Positions 53,388 to 62,635 are shown, counted from the first letter of the stretch. The stretch is 64,000 bases of DNA from Hymenobacter sp. CRA2 (GCF_002007105.1 NZ_MVBC01000002.1:124001-188000), one strand, 5' to 3'. Notes: generated by a model from the sequence alone, not told the origin. Numbers and translations are program-made.

Positions 53388-53581
53388 TAACCCAAGTTGC
53401 GGAGCCAGAGATAGAAGCTAATTCCCCTCCTCAGATGATTCCGCGCATCAAGCGGCGTGGGGCCAGGGGTGGTTGACCTTACGCTAGAATGTCATCTAGA
53501 TTCTAGCCCTAACCTTTCAACTACCCCCAACCCCTCATCAGCTGAGGAGGGGAGCTAGCTCTAGCTCCGCAACTTGGGTTA
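53388..53581. mobile_element. MITE-like fold-back element
   Basis: About 194 bases without coding potential. The ends are inverted: TAACCCAAGTTGCGGAGC (from 53388) and GCTCCGCAACTTGGGTTA (to 53581), a perfect 18-bp pair continuing with (C/T)AGAG(A/C)TAG. The arms stay similar further in (CCCCTCCTCAG near 53425 against CTGAGGAGGGG near 53545; GGGGTGGTTGA against TCAACTACCCC), so nearly the whole element folds back on itself. It sits between the SDR gene and the MFS gene. I recall the AACCCAAGTTGCGGAGC end as recurrent in Hymenobacter; no transposase is present. Confidence 0.65.
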
Positions 53582-53654
53582 CTTATTAGGACGGCTCCCC
53601 AACACGGAGTAACCGGTCGATTCGTCTACGGCATCCGCCGAATCCTCGCGGCAG

Positions 53655-54890
53655 ATGCATCTTAGCGCCCCGACCTCTCCTCTGCTCCCACCCATGCTCC
53701 GGGTTTCCGCTCCCATCCCATCCCGCACCCTGCCCGTCATCGTGCTGGCCCAATTCTTCTGCACCTCGCTCTGGTTTGCCGGCAATGCCATTGCGCCGGA
53801 GTTGGCGGCCACGCTGCACCAACCCGCCGCCTTCGTGGCCCACCTGACCAGCGCCGTGCAGCTGGGCTTCATCACCGGCACGCTGGTGTTTGCCCTGCTG
53901 GCCGTGGCCGACCGGTTTTCGCCTTCCCGCGTGTTCGGGCTCAGCGCCCTGGCCGCCGCGGCCTGCAACCTGGGCCTGAACCTGCCCGATGTGGACGCCA
54001 GCAGCCTACTGGCGTGTCGGTTTCTGACCGGCTTTTTCCTGGCCGGCATCTACCCCGTGGGCATGAAAATCGCCGCCGACTACGCCCCATCCGGCCTGGG
54101 CAAGTGGCTGGGCTTCTTGGTGGGCGCGCTGGTGCTCGGCACGGCGTTTCCGCACTTGCTCAAGAGCGGCGCCGTGCAGCTGCCGTGGCAGGCCGTGGCC
54201 TGGACCACCTCGGGGCTGGCGGTGCTGGGTGGCCTGGCCATGTGGGCACTGGTGCCCGATGGCCCCTATCGCCGCGCCGGGCAGCGCCTGCAACTCACCG
54301 CGTTCTTGAGCGGCTTCCGGCTGCCGCCCTTCCGGGCGGCGGCCTTTGGCTACTTCGGCCACATGTGGGAGCTGTACACCTTCTGGGCCTTCTTGCCCCT
54401 GATGCTCACCAGCTACAACCATACCCACCCCACGGCCGCACTGCCGGTGGCCGCCTGGTCGTTTGGGCTGATCGGGGCGGGCGCGCTGGCCTGCGTGGGC
54501 AGCGGGCTGCTCTCGCGGGCGGTGCCGGCCCGCCCCCTGGCCCTGGTAGCGCTGGCCTTGTCGGGGCTGTGCTGCCTGGTGTCGCCGCTGGTGCTGCAGG
54601 GGGCTTCGTCGGCCGGGCTGCTGGCCTTTCTGCTGTTCTGGGGTCTGGTGGTGGTGGCTGATTCGCCCATGTTTTCCAGCCTGGTGGCGCAGAACGCGCC
54701 CGACACCACGCGCGGCACGGCCCTGACCATCGTCAACTGCCTGGGCTTCGCCATTACCATTGCCAGCATTCAGCTCACCAGCTGGCTGGCCGGATGGGTG
54801 CCGCCGCAGCAGCTTTTTCTGGTGCTGGCCGTGGGCCCGGTGCTGGGGCTGCTGACCCAAATCGGCCGCCGCCCGGCCCCGGCATCGTAA
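53655..54890 (+). CDS. MFS transporter
   Basis: 411 residues with 12 predicted hydrophobic helices, for example LPVIVLAQFFCTSLWFAGNA, AVQLGFITGTLVFALLAVAD, LGFLVGALVLGTAFPHLL and ALTIVNCLGFAITIASIQL. The DRFSPSRVFG loop between helices 2 and 3 is the MFS signature loop. It resembles nitrate/sugar-type facilitators of the CynX/NarK breadth, but the substrate cannot be told; proximity to the sugar-acid operon is only suggestive. ATG at 53694 (MLRVSAPIPSRTLP) is an equally likely start. Confidence 0.85.
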   Translation: MHLSAPTSPLLPPMLRVSAPIPSRTLPVIVLAQFFCTSLWFAGNAIAPELAATLHQPAAFVAHLTSAVQLGFITGTLVFALLAVADRFSPSRVFGLSALAAAACNLGLNLPDVDASSLLACRFLTGFFLAGIYPVGMKIAADYAPSGLGKWLGFLVGALVLGTAFPHLLKSGAVQLPWQAVAWTTSGLAVLGGLAMWALVPDGPYRRAGQRLQLTAFLSGFRLPPFRAAAFGYFGHMWELYTFWAFLPLMLTSYNHTHPTAALPVAAWSFGLIGAGALACVGSGLLSRAVPARPLALVALALSGLCCLVSPLVLQGASSAGLLAFLLFWGLVVVADSPMFSSLVAQNAPDTTRGTALTIVNCLGFAITIASIQLTSWLAGWVPPQQLFLVLAVGPVLGLLTQIGRRPAPAS

Positions 54891-54989
54891 CCGCCGACGG
54901 GCACACTCAGCCGCTTAGGATACGCCGCCGTTCGGGCAGCTGCGGGCCTGATTCAGCCAGAAGCCCGGCCGCCAAACTGGGCAATTGCC

Positions 54990-54997
54990 TAGCTTTG
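54990..54997 (+). promoter_or_regulatory. -7 box directly upstream of the PBP gene
   Basis: TAGCTTTG, a full match, ends six bases before the ATG at 55004; a leaderless or nearly leaderless transcript is implied. Confidence 0.5.
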
Positions 54998-55003
54998 TCC
55001 TCT

Positions 55004-56830
55004 ATGCGCACGGCTTTCAATCAGTGGAAAAAGACGCTGCTGGCGGTGTTGGTGGGCCTAAGCGCCTGCTCCTCACCCGACCAGCAATCCGGCGGGCCCA
55101 CGGCCGGGCTGGAGGACGTGCGCATCCGCTACTCCGCCCGCCGCGTGGTGCTGCCCGAGGTGCCCGAGCGTGGCCGCATCCTCGACCGCCACGACTCAGT
55201 GCTGGTGGCCACTCGCCTGCAGTACCTGTTGCAGCTGCCGCGCCGCGGCCCCCTCGATACCCTGAAACTGGGCGAACTGCTCGGCTGGGACTCCACCACC
55301 GTGCGGCGGCGCGTTGCCGAGGCGCTGCCCTACCCGGGCGCCGCCGGCACCCTGGTGCAGCTGCGCCTCAGCGCCACCGAAGCCGAGCGCCTACGCCTCG
55401 ACAGCAGCACCACGGTGCCCAACCTGACGCTGCTGGAGCAGCGCCGGCGCACCTACACCACCCCGGCCGGCGCGGCCGTGCTGGGCTACACGGCCGCCGA
55501 GGCGCAGCCGTTTTTCCGGCAGGCCAAGCGCACGGGCCGGGGCCGCTTCTACCGCCTGCGCAACGGCGGCGTGGAAAGCTACTACAACGGCCTGCTTAGC
55601 GGGCACCGCGGCTACCTGCACCCCCTGCTCGATAAGCAGGGCCGCCAGCACGGCAGCTGGGCCAAGGACACTGTCTTCCAGCAAGGCCAGGACCTGCACC
55701 TGACCATCGACGCGAAGCTGCAGGCTTACGCCGAAAAGCTGCTTGGCAACCGCAAAGGCTACCTCGTGGCCCTGGACCCGCGCACCGGCGAAATCCTGGC
55801 CTACGTGTCGGCGCCGGTGTACCAGGCCGCCACCGTCACCGCTCCCGATCAGGCCGCCATCCGCGCCGAGCTGCTGGAGCACGAAGACCTGCCGCTGCTC
55901 AACCGGCCCGCCATGCTGGCCAACCCACCCGGCTCGGTGTTTAAGCTGGTGAATGCCGCCGTGGCCCTGCAGATGCGCGCCATCACGCCCGCCTCGGCCT
56001 TTGCCTGCGACCAGTCGCTGGTGAGCTGCGTGCACCGCCACCGCCCCGCCAACACCCTGACCGCCGGCCTGAAGTACAGCTGCAACCCCTACTTCTACCA
56101 GGTCATGCGCCGCCTTATCGACTGCGTGCCCGACACCTTGGCCGGCGACACCATCGGCGCGCGCCACGCCAATCTGGCCCAGTGGCGCCGTTACGCCCGC
56201 TCGTTCGGGCTGGATTCGGTGCTGGGCGTGGATTTGCCCCGCGAGGCACCCGGCTTTCTGCCCACTCCGGCCTACTATGACAAGGCCCGCCGCACCCGCG
56301 GCTGGACCTACCGCTCCATTTACTCGCTGAGCCTGGGGCAGGGCGAAATCAACCTCACCGGCCTGCAAATGGCCAACATGGCCGCCATCATTGCCAACCG
56401 CGGCTGGTACTACCCGCCCCACTTGGTGCGCAGCGTGGGCACGAGCGGCCCGCTGCCGCGCTTCACCCGCAAGCACCGCACCCTTATCGACAGCGTGCAC
56501 TTCGCGGCGCTGATACCGGGCATGGTGGCCGTGCTGCAGCGCGGCGGCACCGCCGATGCCTCCAGCCTGGCCGACGTGGGCATCACTGTGGCCGGCAAAA
56601 CCGGCACCGTGCAAAACGACGAGGGCGACGACCACGCCGCGTTTGTGGGCTTTGCTCCGGCCAACAACCCCAAGATTGCCGTGGCGGTGTACCTCGAAAA
56701 CGCCGGCTTCGGGGCCACGGCAGCGGCCCCCTGCGCCGTAATGGTGATGGAAAAGCACCTGCGCGGCTACGTCGCGCCCAAGCGCAAGCGGTGGGAACAG
56801 CGCATCGTGCGCCGGGCCCAGGGCGAATAA
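55004..56830 (+). CDS. Penicillin-binding protein, class B transpeptidase, with lipoprotein-like signal
   Basis: 608 residues. Dimerisation region (VRIRYSARRVVLPEVPERGRILDRHDSVLVATR, the class B RGxIxDR motif) and transpeptidase domain with S311-VFK (PPGSVFKL), S359-CN and K532-TG (AGKTGTVQ). It cross-links peptidoglycan, PBP2-like. Unusually, the N-terminus reads MRTAFNQWKKTLLAVLVGLSACSSPDQQ, which looks like a lipoprotein signal with lipobox LSAC rather than a plain membrane anchor. A frame open to 54794 lacks a sensible start. No rod or division genes are adjacent, so this is perhaps an accessory PBP. Confidence 0.9.
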   Translation: MRTAFNQWKKTLLAVLVGLSACSSPDQQSGGPTAGLEDVRIRYSARRVVLPEVPERGRILDRHDSVLVATRLQYLLQLPRRGPLDTLKLGELLGWDSTTVRRRVAEALPYPGAAGTLVQLRLSATEAERLRLDSSTTVPNLTLLEQRRRTYTTPAGAAVLGYTAAEAQPFFRQAKRTGRGRFYRLRNGGVESYYNGLLSGHRGYLHPLLDKQGRQHGSWAKDTVFQQGQDLHLTIDAKLQAYAEKLLGNRKGYLVALDPRTGEILAYVSAPVYQAATVTAPDQAAIRAELLEHEDLPLLNRPAMLANPPGSVFKLVNAAVALQMRAITPASAFACDQSLVSCVHRHRPANTLTAGLKYSCNPYFYQVMRRLIDCVPDTLAGDTIGARHANLAQWRRYARSFGLDSVLGVDLPREAPGFLPTPAYYDKARRTRGWTYRSIYSLSLGQGEINLTGLQMANMAAIIANRGWYYPPHLVRSVGTSGPLPRFTRKHRTLIDSVHFAALIPGMVAVLQRGGTADASSLADVGITVAGKTGTVQNDEGDDHAAFVGFAPANNPKIAVAVYLENAGFGATAAAPCAVMVMEKHLRGYVAPKRKRWEQRIVRRAQGE

Positions 56831-56938
56831 TCGGGCGTGGAGCGCACGGACGGCAGGCGGGCCGCAAGCTCACCGGTTACGGATTATCTATATAGCTTGC
56901 CGCGGCTTTAACGTCTGTTCCCTCCATTCTCCCCATTC

Positions 56939-57889
56939 ATGCGCATCAGTCGTTTCGTTGCTTTCGGCGTGTTCCCTTTTGCCGCGGTACTGATGGCAGC
57001 GGCCTCCTCGCCGGTGCCTACCACCACGCCGCCCGCCGGTTTCACGCAGGGCGTAATCACCACCCGGGTATCGTTGCCGGGCAACCCTTATGATAAGCTG
57101 CTGAGCCAGATCGACCCGGCCAAGGGCAACGTGCAGGCGCAGGTGCAGCAGCTGGCCATGCGGCTGACGCCGGCCGAGCAGCAGCAGTTGCAGGCCGAGG
57201 CCGCCAAGCTGCCCCCGGCCCTGGTGATGGGCGCCATGATGCTGCCCCGCAAAGGCACCATCTACTGCCGGGGCCAGGAAGCCCGCGTCAGCACCGATGC
57301 GCTGTCGTACCACCTGGAAAACTACTTCGACGGGGCCAAAAACGCCGGCACCATGCTGCTGGCCTCGCAGGCCAACCCGGAGCGCGTGGCCTACACCTAC
57401 AACGCAGCGACCCTGAAAAAAACCTGGCAGAGCATCGTGGTGACCGAAGAGGACTACACGCTGAAAACCACCACCGAAACCAGCCCGGTAGCCGGCTACC
57501 CCAGCCAGAAAACTACCTACACCCTGAAACCGGGCGCGGCCCCCGCCACCGACGAGCCGGGCGGCATGAGCCAGAAGCCGGTAGCCCTGGACGTGTGGAC
57601 GTCGGTCCAGATTCCGCAGATGCTGAATTTTGCGCACCCGGTGTACGTCAAGGAGAAAAACGGCATCACGAAGTTGGTCGTGTACTTTGATAAGGAGCGT
57701 AAGCACAAGCTGGTGTACGAGTTTGCCAGCGTGCAGTCCCGACCGGTGACCCCGCAGGAGCTGCAAATCAAAGCCAATACCCCCATCCTGGACTACGCCA
57801 AAGACGAAATGCAAATCGGCATGAAGTCCCTGGCCATCATGCTGGGTGGCGGTCCGAAGAAAACCGGGGCTTCGGACGGCAACGAATAG
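56939..57889 (+). CDS. Secreted protein of unknown function, DUF4412-like
   Basis: 316 residues. Signal peptide MRISRFVAFGVFPFAAVLMAAAS; mature part with GTIYCRGQEARVSTDALSYHLENYFDGAKNAGTMLLAS and then VAGYPSQKTTYTLKPG and a DVWTSVQIPQMLNFAHP segment. The order (reporter strand, internal GYxxxK turn, then a D-W segment) resembles DUF4412 and related lipoprotein-chaperone-like folds of Bacteroidota. Function unknown. Own terminator follows. Confidence 0.72.
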   Translation: MRISRFVAFGVFPFAAVLMAAASSPVPTTTPPAGFTQGVITTRVSLPGNPYDKLLSQIDPAKGNVQAQVQQLAMRLTPAEQQQLQAEAAKLPPALVMGAMMLPRKGTIYCRGQEARVSTDALSYHLENYFDGAKNAGTMLLASQANPERVAYTYNAATLKKTWQSIVVTEEDYTLKTTTETSPVAGYPSQKTTYTLKPGAAPATDEPGGMSQKPVALDVWTSVQIPQMLNFAHPVYVKEKNGITKLVVYFDKERKHKLVYEFASVQSRPVTPQELQIKANTPILDYAKDEMQIGMKSLAIMLGGGPKKTGASDGNE

Positions 57890-57913
57890 CCGCTTTGCAC
57901 CTGCCCTGACCCC

Positions 57914-57955
57914 AAAAACGGCCCGTTCCTACCCCGGAACGGGCCGTTGTGCTTT
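57914..57955 (+). terminator. Terminator
   Basis: AACGGCCCGTTCC and GGAACGGGCCGTT arms around a six-base loop; GTGCTTT follows. Confidence 0.75.
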
Positions 57956-58051
57956 CAACTACTGCGGTGGTGCCACCCGCCGCCAGCCTTTTTTCGGCAG
58001 CAGCTGTTATAAGGCTATTCTGTCACTGCCCTCTTGCGACCAACTTTATCA

Positions 58052-58924
58052 ATGTCAACCATCACCATCGCGCCTAACTCGGCGCACCCCCTCACGGTCA
58101 ACCGCCTCGGCTACGGCACCATGCGCCTCACCGGCCCCGACATCTGGGGTGAGCCGGCCAACCGCCCCGAAGCTCTCGAAATCCTGCGCACGGCCGTGGA
58201 AAGCGGCGTCAACTTCATCGACACGGCCGACTACTACGGCGAGGACGTGACCAACCGCCTCATCCGCGAGGCGCTGTACCCCTACCGCGACAACCTGGTT
58301 ATCTGCACCAAAGTGGGTGCAACCCGCCGCCCCGACAAAAGCTGGGTGCCCTTCAACCGCCCCGAAGAGCTGCGCCAGAGCATCGACAACAACCTGCGCA
58401 CCCTGGGCCAGGAGCAGGTACAGCTGGTGCATCTGCGTCTGATGGGCCAAGGCCCGGTGCCGCTCGACGAGCAGCTCGGGGCCATGTTCGACATGCAGCA
58501 GCAAGGCAAGATTCTGCACGTGGGCCTCAGCAACGTCACGCCCGACGATTTGGAAGCCGGCCTCCGCCTCGGCCCCATTGCCACGGTGGAGAACATGTTC
58601 AGCTACGCCCAGCGCACCACCGTGCAGCTGCCCCACGGCGCCAACCCCGGCGGCGAGGAAGTGCTGCACCTGTGCGAGCAGCACCAGCTGCCGCTGATTC
58701 CCTTCTTCTCCTTGCTGCATGCCCTGCCCAAGCAGCTCAATAAAGTAGCCGAAGTGGCCCGCAAGCACGACGCCACGCCGGCGCAGGTCAATATTGCCTG
58801 GCTGCTGCACCACTCGCCGTGGCTGCTGCCTATTCCCGGGACTTCCTCGCTGGCACACCTGCGCGAAAACCTGGCAGCCAAGGCCGTTGAGCTGACTGCC
58901 GAGGATATGGAGTACCTGGGGTAG
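58052..58924 (+). CDS. Aldo/keto reductase
   Basis: 290 residues. LGYGTMRLTG, FIDTADYYGEDV with Asp and Tyr, CTKVGATRR with Lys, and LVHLRLMG with His; C-terminal WLLPIPGTSSLAHLRENLAA is the NADP-binding end. It belongs to the same superfamily as the enzyme at 22018 but to another branch (PdxI/YdbC-like), and so may reduce pyridoxal; this is inference. ATG at 58052 is used. Confidence 0.9.
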   Translation: MSTITIAPNSAHPLTVNRLGYGTMRLTGPDIWGEPANRPEALEILRTAVESGVNFIDTADYYGEDVTNRLIREALYPYRDNLVICTKVGATRRPDKSWVPFNRPEELRQSIDNNLRTLGQEQVQLVHLRLMGQGPVPLDEQLGAMFDMQQQGKILHVGLSNVTPDDLEAGLRLGPIATVENMFSYAQRTTVQLPHGANPGGEEVLHLCEQHQLPLIPFFSLLHALPKQLNKVAEVARKHDATPAQVNIAWLLHHSPWLLPIPGTSSLAHLRENLAAKAVELTAEDMEYLG

Positions 58925-58956
58925 ATAGCGCCGCAGGCCCGCGTGCCTGCTGCCGT

Positions 58957-59001
58957 AAACGAAAGAAGCGCCCGTTCCATCTTAGCGGAACGAGCGCTTC
59001 C
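58957..59001 (-). terminator. Terminator-like hairpin after the secreted protein gene
   Basis: GAAGCGCCCGTTCC and GGAACGAGCGCTTC arms with one mismatch; on the minus strand TTTCGTTTAC follows. It lies between convergent genes. Confidence 0.6.
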
Positions 59002-59019
59002 ATTGTGTTGGGCGGCGGC

Positions 59020-59523
59020 TTACTTGGCCGACGCCGGCTGACCGGCAGGTTGTTGCCGGCGGGCTTCTTCTTTCTGGTAGAAAGCAAGTTCCTGCTGGTA
59101 CGGGGCGTAGTTCCAGTTGGGGCGGACGGCCACGGCTTTGCGGTTGGCAGCTATTACGGCCTCGGTGTGAGCCGCGGTGAGGAAGGCTTTCACCGAATCA
59201 GCCTGAAATGCCACGTGGATTTCTTCCAAAGCGGCTTCCAGCGCCTGAATTTCGGCTCCGCCCTTTCCTTTAAACGTTGCGGCCTCGGTGCGCTTGCGCG
59301 GTACCGACTGCCCCCGGAAGCTAAACGGCGTCACGCCCGGACCCGCAGCAGGCGTGGCCGGTGCGGCTGCGTCGGCAGGCTGAACGTTTTTCTGGGCTTT
59401 CTTCTGCCGCGCCGCGATGGTAGCAGCGGCCGAAGCAGCTCGCACACCGCCCATCAGCAGCCCGATCTGGGCCTGCGCGTGGTGAACGAAGACGAATAGG
59501 ACAAGGGTGAAAAGGTATTTCAT
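59020..59523 (-). CDS. Secreted protein of unknown function
   Basis: 167 residues. Signal peptide MKYLFTLVLFVFVHHAQAQ; an Ala-rich helix (RAASAAATIAARQKKAQKN), a Pro/Ala linker, then FKGKGGAEIQALEAALEEIHVAFQADSVKAFLTAAHTEAVIAANRKAV, probably a helical hairpin, and a Gln/Pro-rich end. No family recognised. A C-terminal charged tail QKEEARRQQPAGQPASAK stands out. Divergent from the OmpA gene. Confidence 0.65.
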   Translation of the reverse strand: MKYLFTLVLFVFVHHAQAQIGLLMGGVRAASAAATIAARQKKAQKNVQPADAAAPATPAAGPGVTPFSFRGQSVPRKRTEAATFKGKGGAEIQALEAALEEIHVAFQADSVKAFLTAAHTEAVIAANRKAVAVRPNWNYAPYQQELAFYQKEEARRQQPAGQPASAK

Positions 59524-59781
59524 GCGGTAGGGTTAATGTGGCTAAAGTTGCACAAGGTAAGCACAGCAGCCCAACTGCACCAAGCGGCCTCGGCTGCCAG
59601 CGGCACCTGTTTTTACGGGTATGGCTACGCCGGCTCAACACACTGCCGCGTCCAGCGGCTTACCGGTCCGCCGGACGGGGCCGTGCGGCTTGCGCGCAAT
59701 GGTTACCGCCACCGATATTCGGCTGTCCCAACGGCCCACCATGCACTTTGGCCCCGCCGCTGACGTTGGATCGGTAAGCCT

Positions 59782-60915
59782 ATGAACCCTACCCGGCCTT
59801 TCCTCTCCCGCTGCCCTTTTTCTTCTGCCGGCCTGTTGCTGCTTCTGTTGCTGAGTAGCGGGGCTGCGCAGGCCCAGTCCCAATCCCTGGCTGGCATCTG
59901 GCAGGGCGTAGAAACCGACCCCGACGAACCGGGCGCTACCTGGCCGGCCGTGCTGCGGGTGCAGAACGGTAAGGGCAACAGCTTATTCGGCGTGCTGTAC
60001 CAGGAAGCCGGCGGCCGGCCGGGCGTCACGGTCACGTTTCAGGTACAGGCCACGCCCACCGGCACCGGCATGCGCCTGGAGCACCAGCGCAAGCTCAATG
60101 AAACGGGCCGCACACTCTCTGGCCACTGGTGCGAAGGCGCCATCAGCTTCACCTACAACGCGGCCGAGGAAAAGCTGACTGGCCGCGCCGATTACGACCC
60201 CGTCGGCGACTGCGACAAGGGCGTCTTTACGCTTTACCGCGTCAAGCTGAAATCGGCGGCCACGGTGCCGGCCGCCACCGAAACGGCCATTCGCGTATCG
60301 GGCCGCAACGTGCGCTGGTACGCCGACGCGGACCTGAAGCAGCCGGTCAACAGCGGCAACGAGTACCGCACCAAGCTCAGCAAGACCACCACTTTTTACC
60401 TGACGCAGAACTACTACCCCACGCGCGAAAGCGCCGTGGTGCCTATTACCATTAAGGTTGGGGGTACGGCGCCTAAGCCGGCCGCCACGCCCAAGCCCAC
60501 TCCGCCTCCTACCGAGCCGGCGCTGCCCCCGCTCGACACCACCCGCCGCGCCCCGGCTCCCGTGCCGGCGCCCCCCGTCCTGACGGAGCAGCCCGTAGTG
60601 CTGCCCACGGTGCTCTTTAAGCTGGGCACGGCCGAGCTGCTCACCGACGGCCTGCCGGCCCTCAACCAGCTGGCCGCGCAGCTGCGGGAACGGCCGGCGC
60701 TCAAGCTGCAGATTGCCGGCCACACCGACCGCATCGGCGAGTCAGATAAAAACCAGGTGCTCAGCGAGCAGCGGGCGGAGGCCGTCAAGGCGTACCTGGT
60801 GAAGGCCGGCATCGAGGCCGAGCGCCTGAGCACCATCGGCTACGGCGACACGCGGCCCCTGTACCCCTCACCCGACGCGCGCAACCGGCGGGTAGAAGTG
60901 GCGGAGGTAAAGTAA
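59782..60915 (+). CDS. OmpA-family protein with Pro-rich linker
   Basis: 377 residues. Signal peptide SAGLLLLLLLSSGAAQAQ; an N-terminal beta-sandwich (LAGIWQGVETDPDEPGATWPAVLRV, TLSGHWCEGAISFTY) that may bind a glycan, a middle Ig-like segment, a Pro/Lys-rich linker (PKPTPPPTEPALPPLD), and a C-terminal OmpA domain (VLFKLGTAELL, LQIAGHTDRIGESDKNQVLSEQRAEAVKAYL, NRRVEVAEVK). It probably links the outer membrane to the peptidoglycan. The start ATG gives a rather long but acceptable signal peptide. Confidence 0.83.
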   Translation: MNPTRPFLSRCPFSSAGLLLLLLLSSGAAQAQSQSLAGIWQGVETDPDEPGATWPAVLRVQNGKGNSLFGVLYQEAGGRPGVTVTFQVQATPTGTGMRLEHQRKLNETGRTLSGHWCEGAISFTYNAAEEKLTGRADYDPVGDCDKGVFTLYRVKLKSAATVPAATETAIRVSGRNVRWYADADLKQPVNSGNEYRTKLSKTTTFYLTQNYYPTRESAVVPITIKVGGTAPKPAATPKPTPPPTEPALPPLDTTRRAPAPVPAPPVLTEQPVVLPTVLFKLGTAELLTDGLPALNQLAAQLRERPALKLQIAGHTDRIGESDKNQVLSEQRAEAVKAYLVKAGIEAERLSTIGYGDTRPLYPSPDARNRRVEVAEVK

Positions 60916-61035
60916 GCGGCCGGGTGCCCCGCCGTGCCGCACATCAGCCGCGGTCCGCCAGCCCCGAAACCCGCCTAGATAGGCCTGCCAGCCCGCCCCG
61001 GCGCGTATCTTGACCGCCCGCTGACCGCACAACCT

Positions 61036-61863
61036 ATGGCCCTTCGGAATCTTCTTGCCACTGCCACGCTGCTGCTTGCCGGCAGCCTGCCTGGCCTTGC
61101 CCAAACCACTGCTACGCCCTGGAACAATAAGTCCTGCGCCGTGGTGCTGACCTACGACGACGCCATCGACGCCGATTTGGACCGCGTGGTGCCGGCCCTG
61201 GATTCGGTGAAGCTGCGCGGCACGTTTTACCTCATCGGTTCCTCGCCGGTGGTGGCCAAGCGCCTACCGGAGTGGCGCCGGGCGGCCCAGCGCGGGCACG
61301 AGCTCGGCAACCACGCCCTGATGCACCCTTGTGACGGCTCGTTGCCGGGCCGCTCGTTTGTCACGCCCGATAACGACCTGAGCAAATACACTGTGAGCCG
61401 GGCCGTGAGCGAAATCCGCGCCACCAACACCCTGCTCACTGCTATCGATGGCAAAACCCAGCGCACCTTCGCTTACCCCTGTGGCGACCGGCAGATGGGC
61501 GGGGTATACTTCTACGAGCAGCTGAAAAACGACTTCGTGGCGGCCCGCGGCGTCACCACCGGATTGCAGACCGCGGCGCAAGTGGACTTGAGCAACATCA
61601 ACGCCGTGATGATCAACGGGACGAGCCGCGAGCAGCTCATTGCCATGGTCAGGCAGGCCCAGCAGGAGCACAAGCTGCTCGTGTTTCTCTTTCACGGCGT
61701 GGGCGGCGGGCACAGCCTCAACGTGGACCTGCAAGCGCACCGCCAGCTGCTGCGCTACCTCAAGGCGCAGGAAAAAGATATCTGGGTGGCGCCGATGGTG
61801 GAAGTAGCCGCAAAGATCAAGGCCGCCCAGCAAAGCGGCGGCGCTGCCACCGGGACCCGGTAA
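61036..61863 (+). CDS. Polysaccharide deacetylase-family protein (NodB-like)
   Basis: 275 residues. Signal peptide MALRNLLATATLLLAGSLPGLAQ. The catalytic start is VVLTYDDAIDADLDRV (TYDDA with the catalytic Asp pair), RGTFYLIGSSP, then ELGNHALMHPC with the metal-binding His residues, FAYPCGDRQ and FLFHGVGGG near the end. Such enzymes remove N-acetyl groups from chitin-like or peptidoglycan oligosaccharides outside the cytoplasm. The substrate is not evident from the neighbours. Confidence 0.88.
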   Translation: MALRNLLATATLLLAGSLPGLAQTTATPWNNKSCAVVLTYDDAIDADLDRVVPALDSVKLRGTFYLIGSSPVVAKRLPEWRRAAQRGHELGNHALMHPCDGSLPGRSFVTPDNDLSKYTVSRAVSEIRATNTLLTAIDGKTQRTFAYPCGDRQMGGVYFYEQLKNDFVAARGVTTGLQTAAQVDLSNINAVMINGTSREQLIAMVRQAQQEHKLLVFLFHGVGGGHSLNVDLQAHRQLLRYLKAQEKDIWVAPMVEVAAKIKAAQQSGGAATGTR

Positions 61864-61963
61864 AGCGGTTGGGAGCCGGGACGGTGCAAAACCCGGTGCT
61901 GCCCTAGCAGAACTGCGGGCCGCGGCTGTACCTTACCACTATCGTCACTTGCCACGCTGCCCT

Positions 61964-62635
61964 ATGCCTACGCCCCACCCCAACACCAGCCCGAGCCAGG
62001 CCCCAGCCCTGAGCGCGGCGGAGTATTCGCTGTTTAACCAGCCGCCGCTGCCCGCTGCAAAGCCTGCCCCGGCACAAACGCCTGAGCAGCCCGAGCCAGC
62101 CCTTACCCAAACGCAACTCCCGACTCCGCTGGGCCCCATGCTGGCCTGCGCCACGGCCGAGGGCATCTGCCTGCTGGAATTCACCGACCGCCCTACCCTG
62201 GACGCACAGCTGCTGGACCTCACCCAACGCCTGGGCGCCCTTGCTGCCCCCGGCACCAATCCGCACTTCGAGACGCTGCGCGCCCAATTGGCGGAATACT
62301 TTGCTGGCACACGACAGGTATTTACCGTTCCGCTCTTGACGCCGGGTACCGAGTTTCAGCAGGCCGTGTGGGCCGAGCTGCAGCGCATTCCCTATGGCCG
62401 CACCCGCAGCTACGGCCAGCAGGCCAATGCTTTGCAGCGCCCCGCCGCCGTACGCGCCGTGGCGGCAGCCAACGGGCAAAACCGGCTGGCCATCCTCATT
62501 CCCTGCCACCGCGTCATTGGCGCCGATGGCAAGCTCACGGGCTACGCCGGCGGCCTGTGGCGTAAGCAGCGCCTACTGGCCCTGGAGCGGCAGCACCACC
62601 TGCCGGCCGAGGGCTTTCAGACCTCGCTGCTCTAA
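61964..62635 (+). CDS. ogt: Methylated-DNA-protein-cysteine methyltransferase
   Basis: 223 residues. The C-terminal domain has TEFQQAVWAELQRIPYGRTRSYGQQA (helix-turn-helix) and the acceptor site LIPCHRVIGADGKLTGYAGGLWRK. It directly repairs O6-alkylguanine by suicidal alkyl transfer. The N-terminal 50 residues are Pro/Ala/Gln-rich (QPPLPAAKPAPAQTPEQPEP) and are not part of the usual family; they may be a linker left from a larger Ada-type protein. ATG at 61964 is used rather than the TTG at 61949. Confidence 0.92.
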   Translation: MPTPHPNTSPSQAPALSAAEYSLFNQPPLPAAKPAPAQTPEQPEPALTQTQLPTPLGPMLACATAEGICLLEFTDRPTLDAQLLDLTQRLGALAAPGTNPHFETLRAQLAEYFAGTRQVFTVPLLTPGTEFQQAVWAELQRIPYGRTRSYGQQANALQRPAAVRAVAAANGQNRLAILIPCHRVIGADGKLTGYAGGLWRKQRLLALERQHHLPAEGFQTSLL

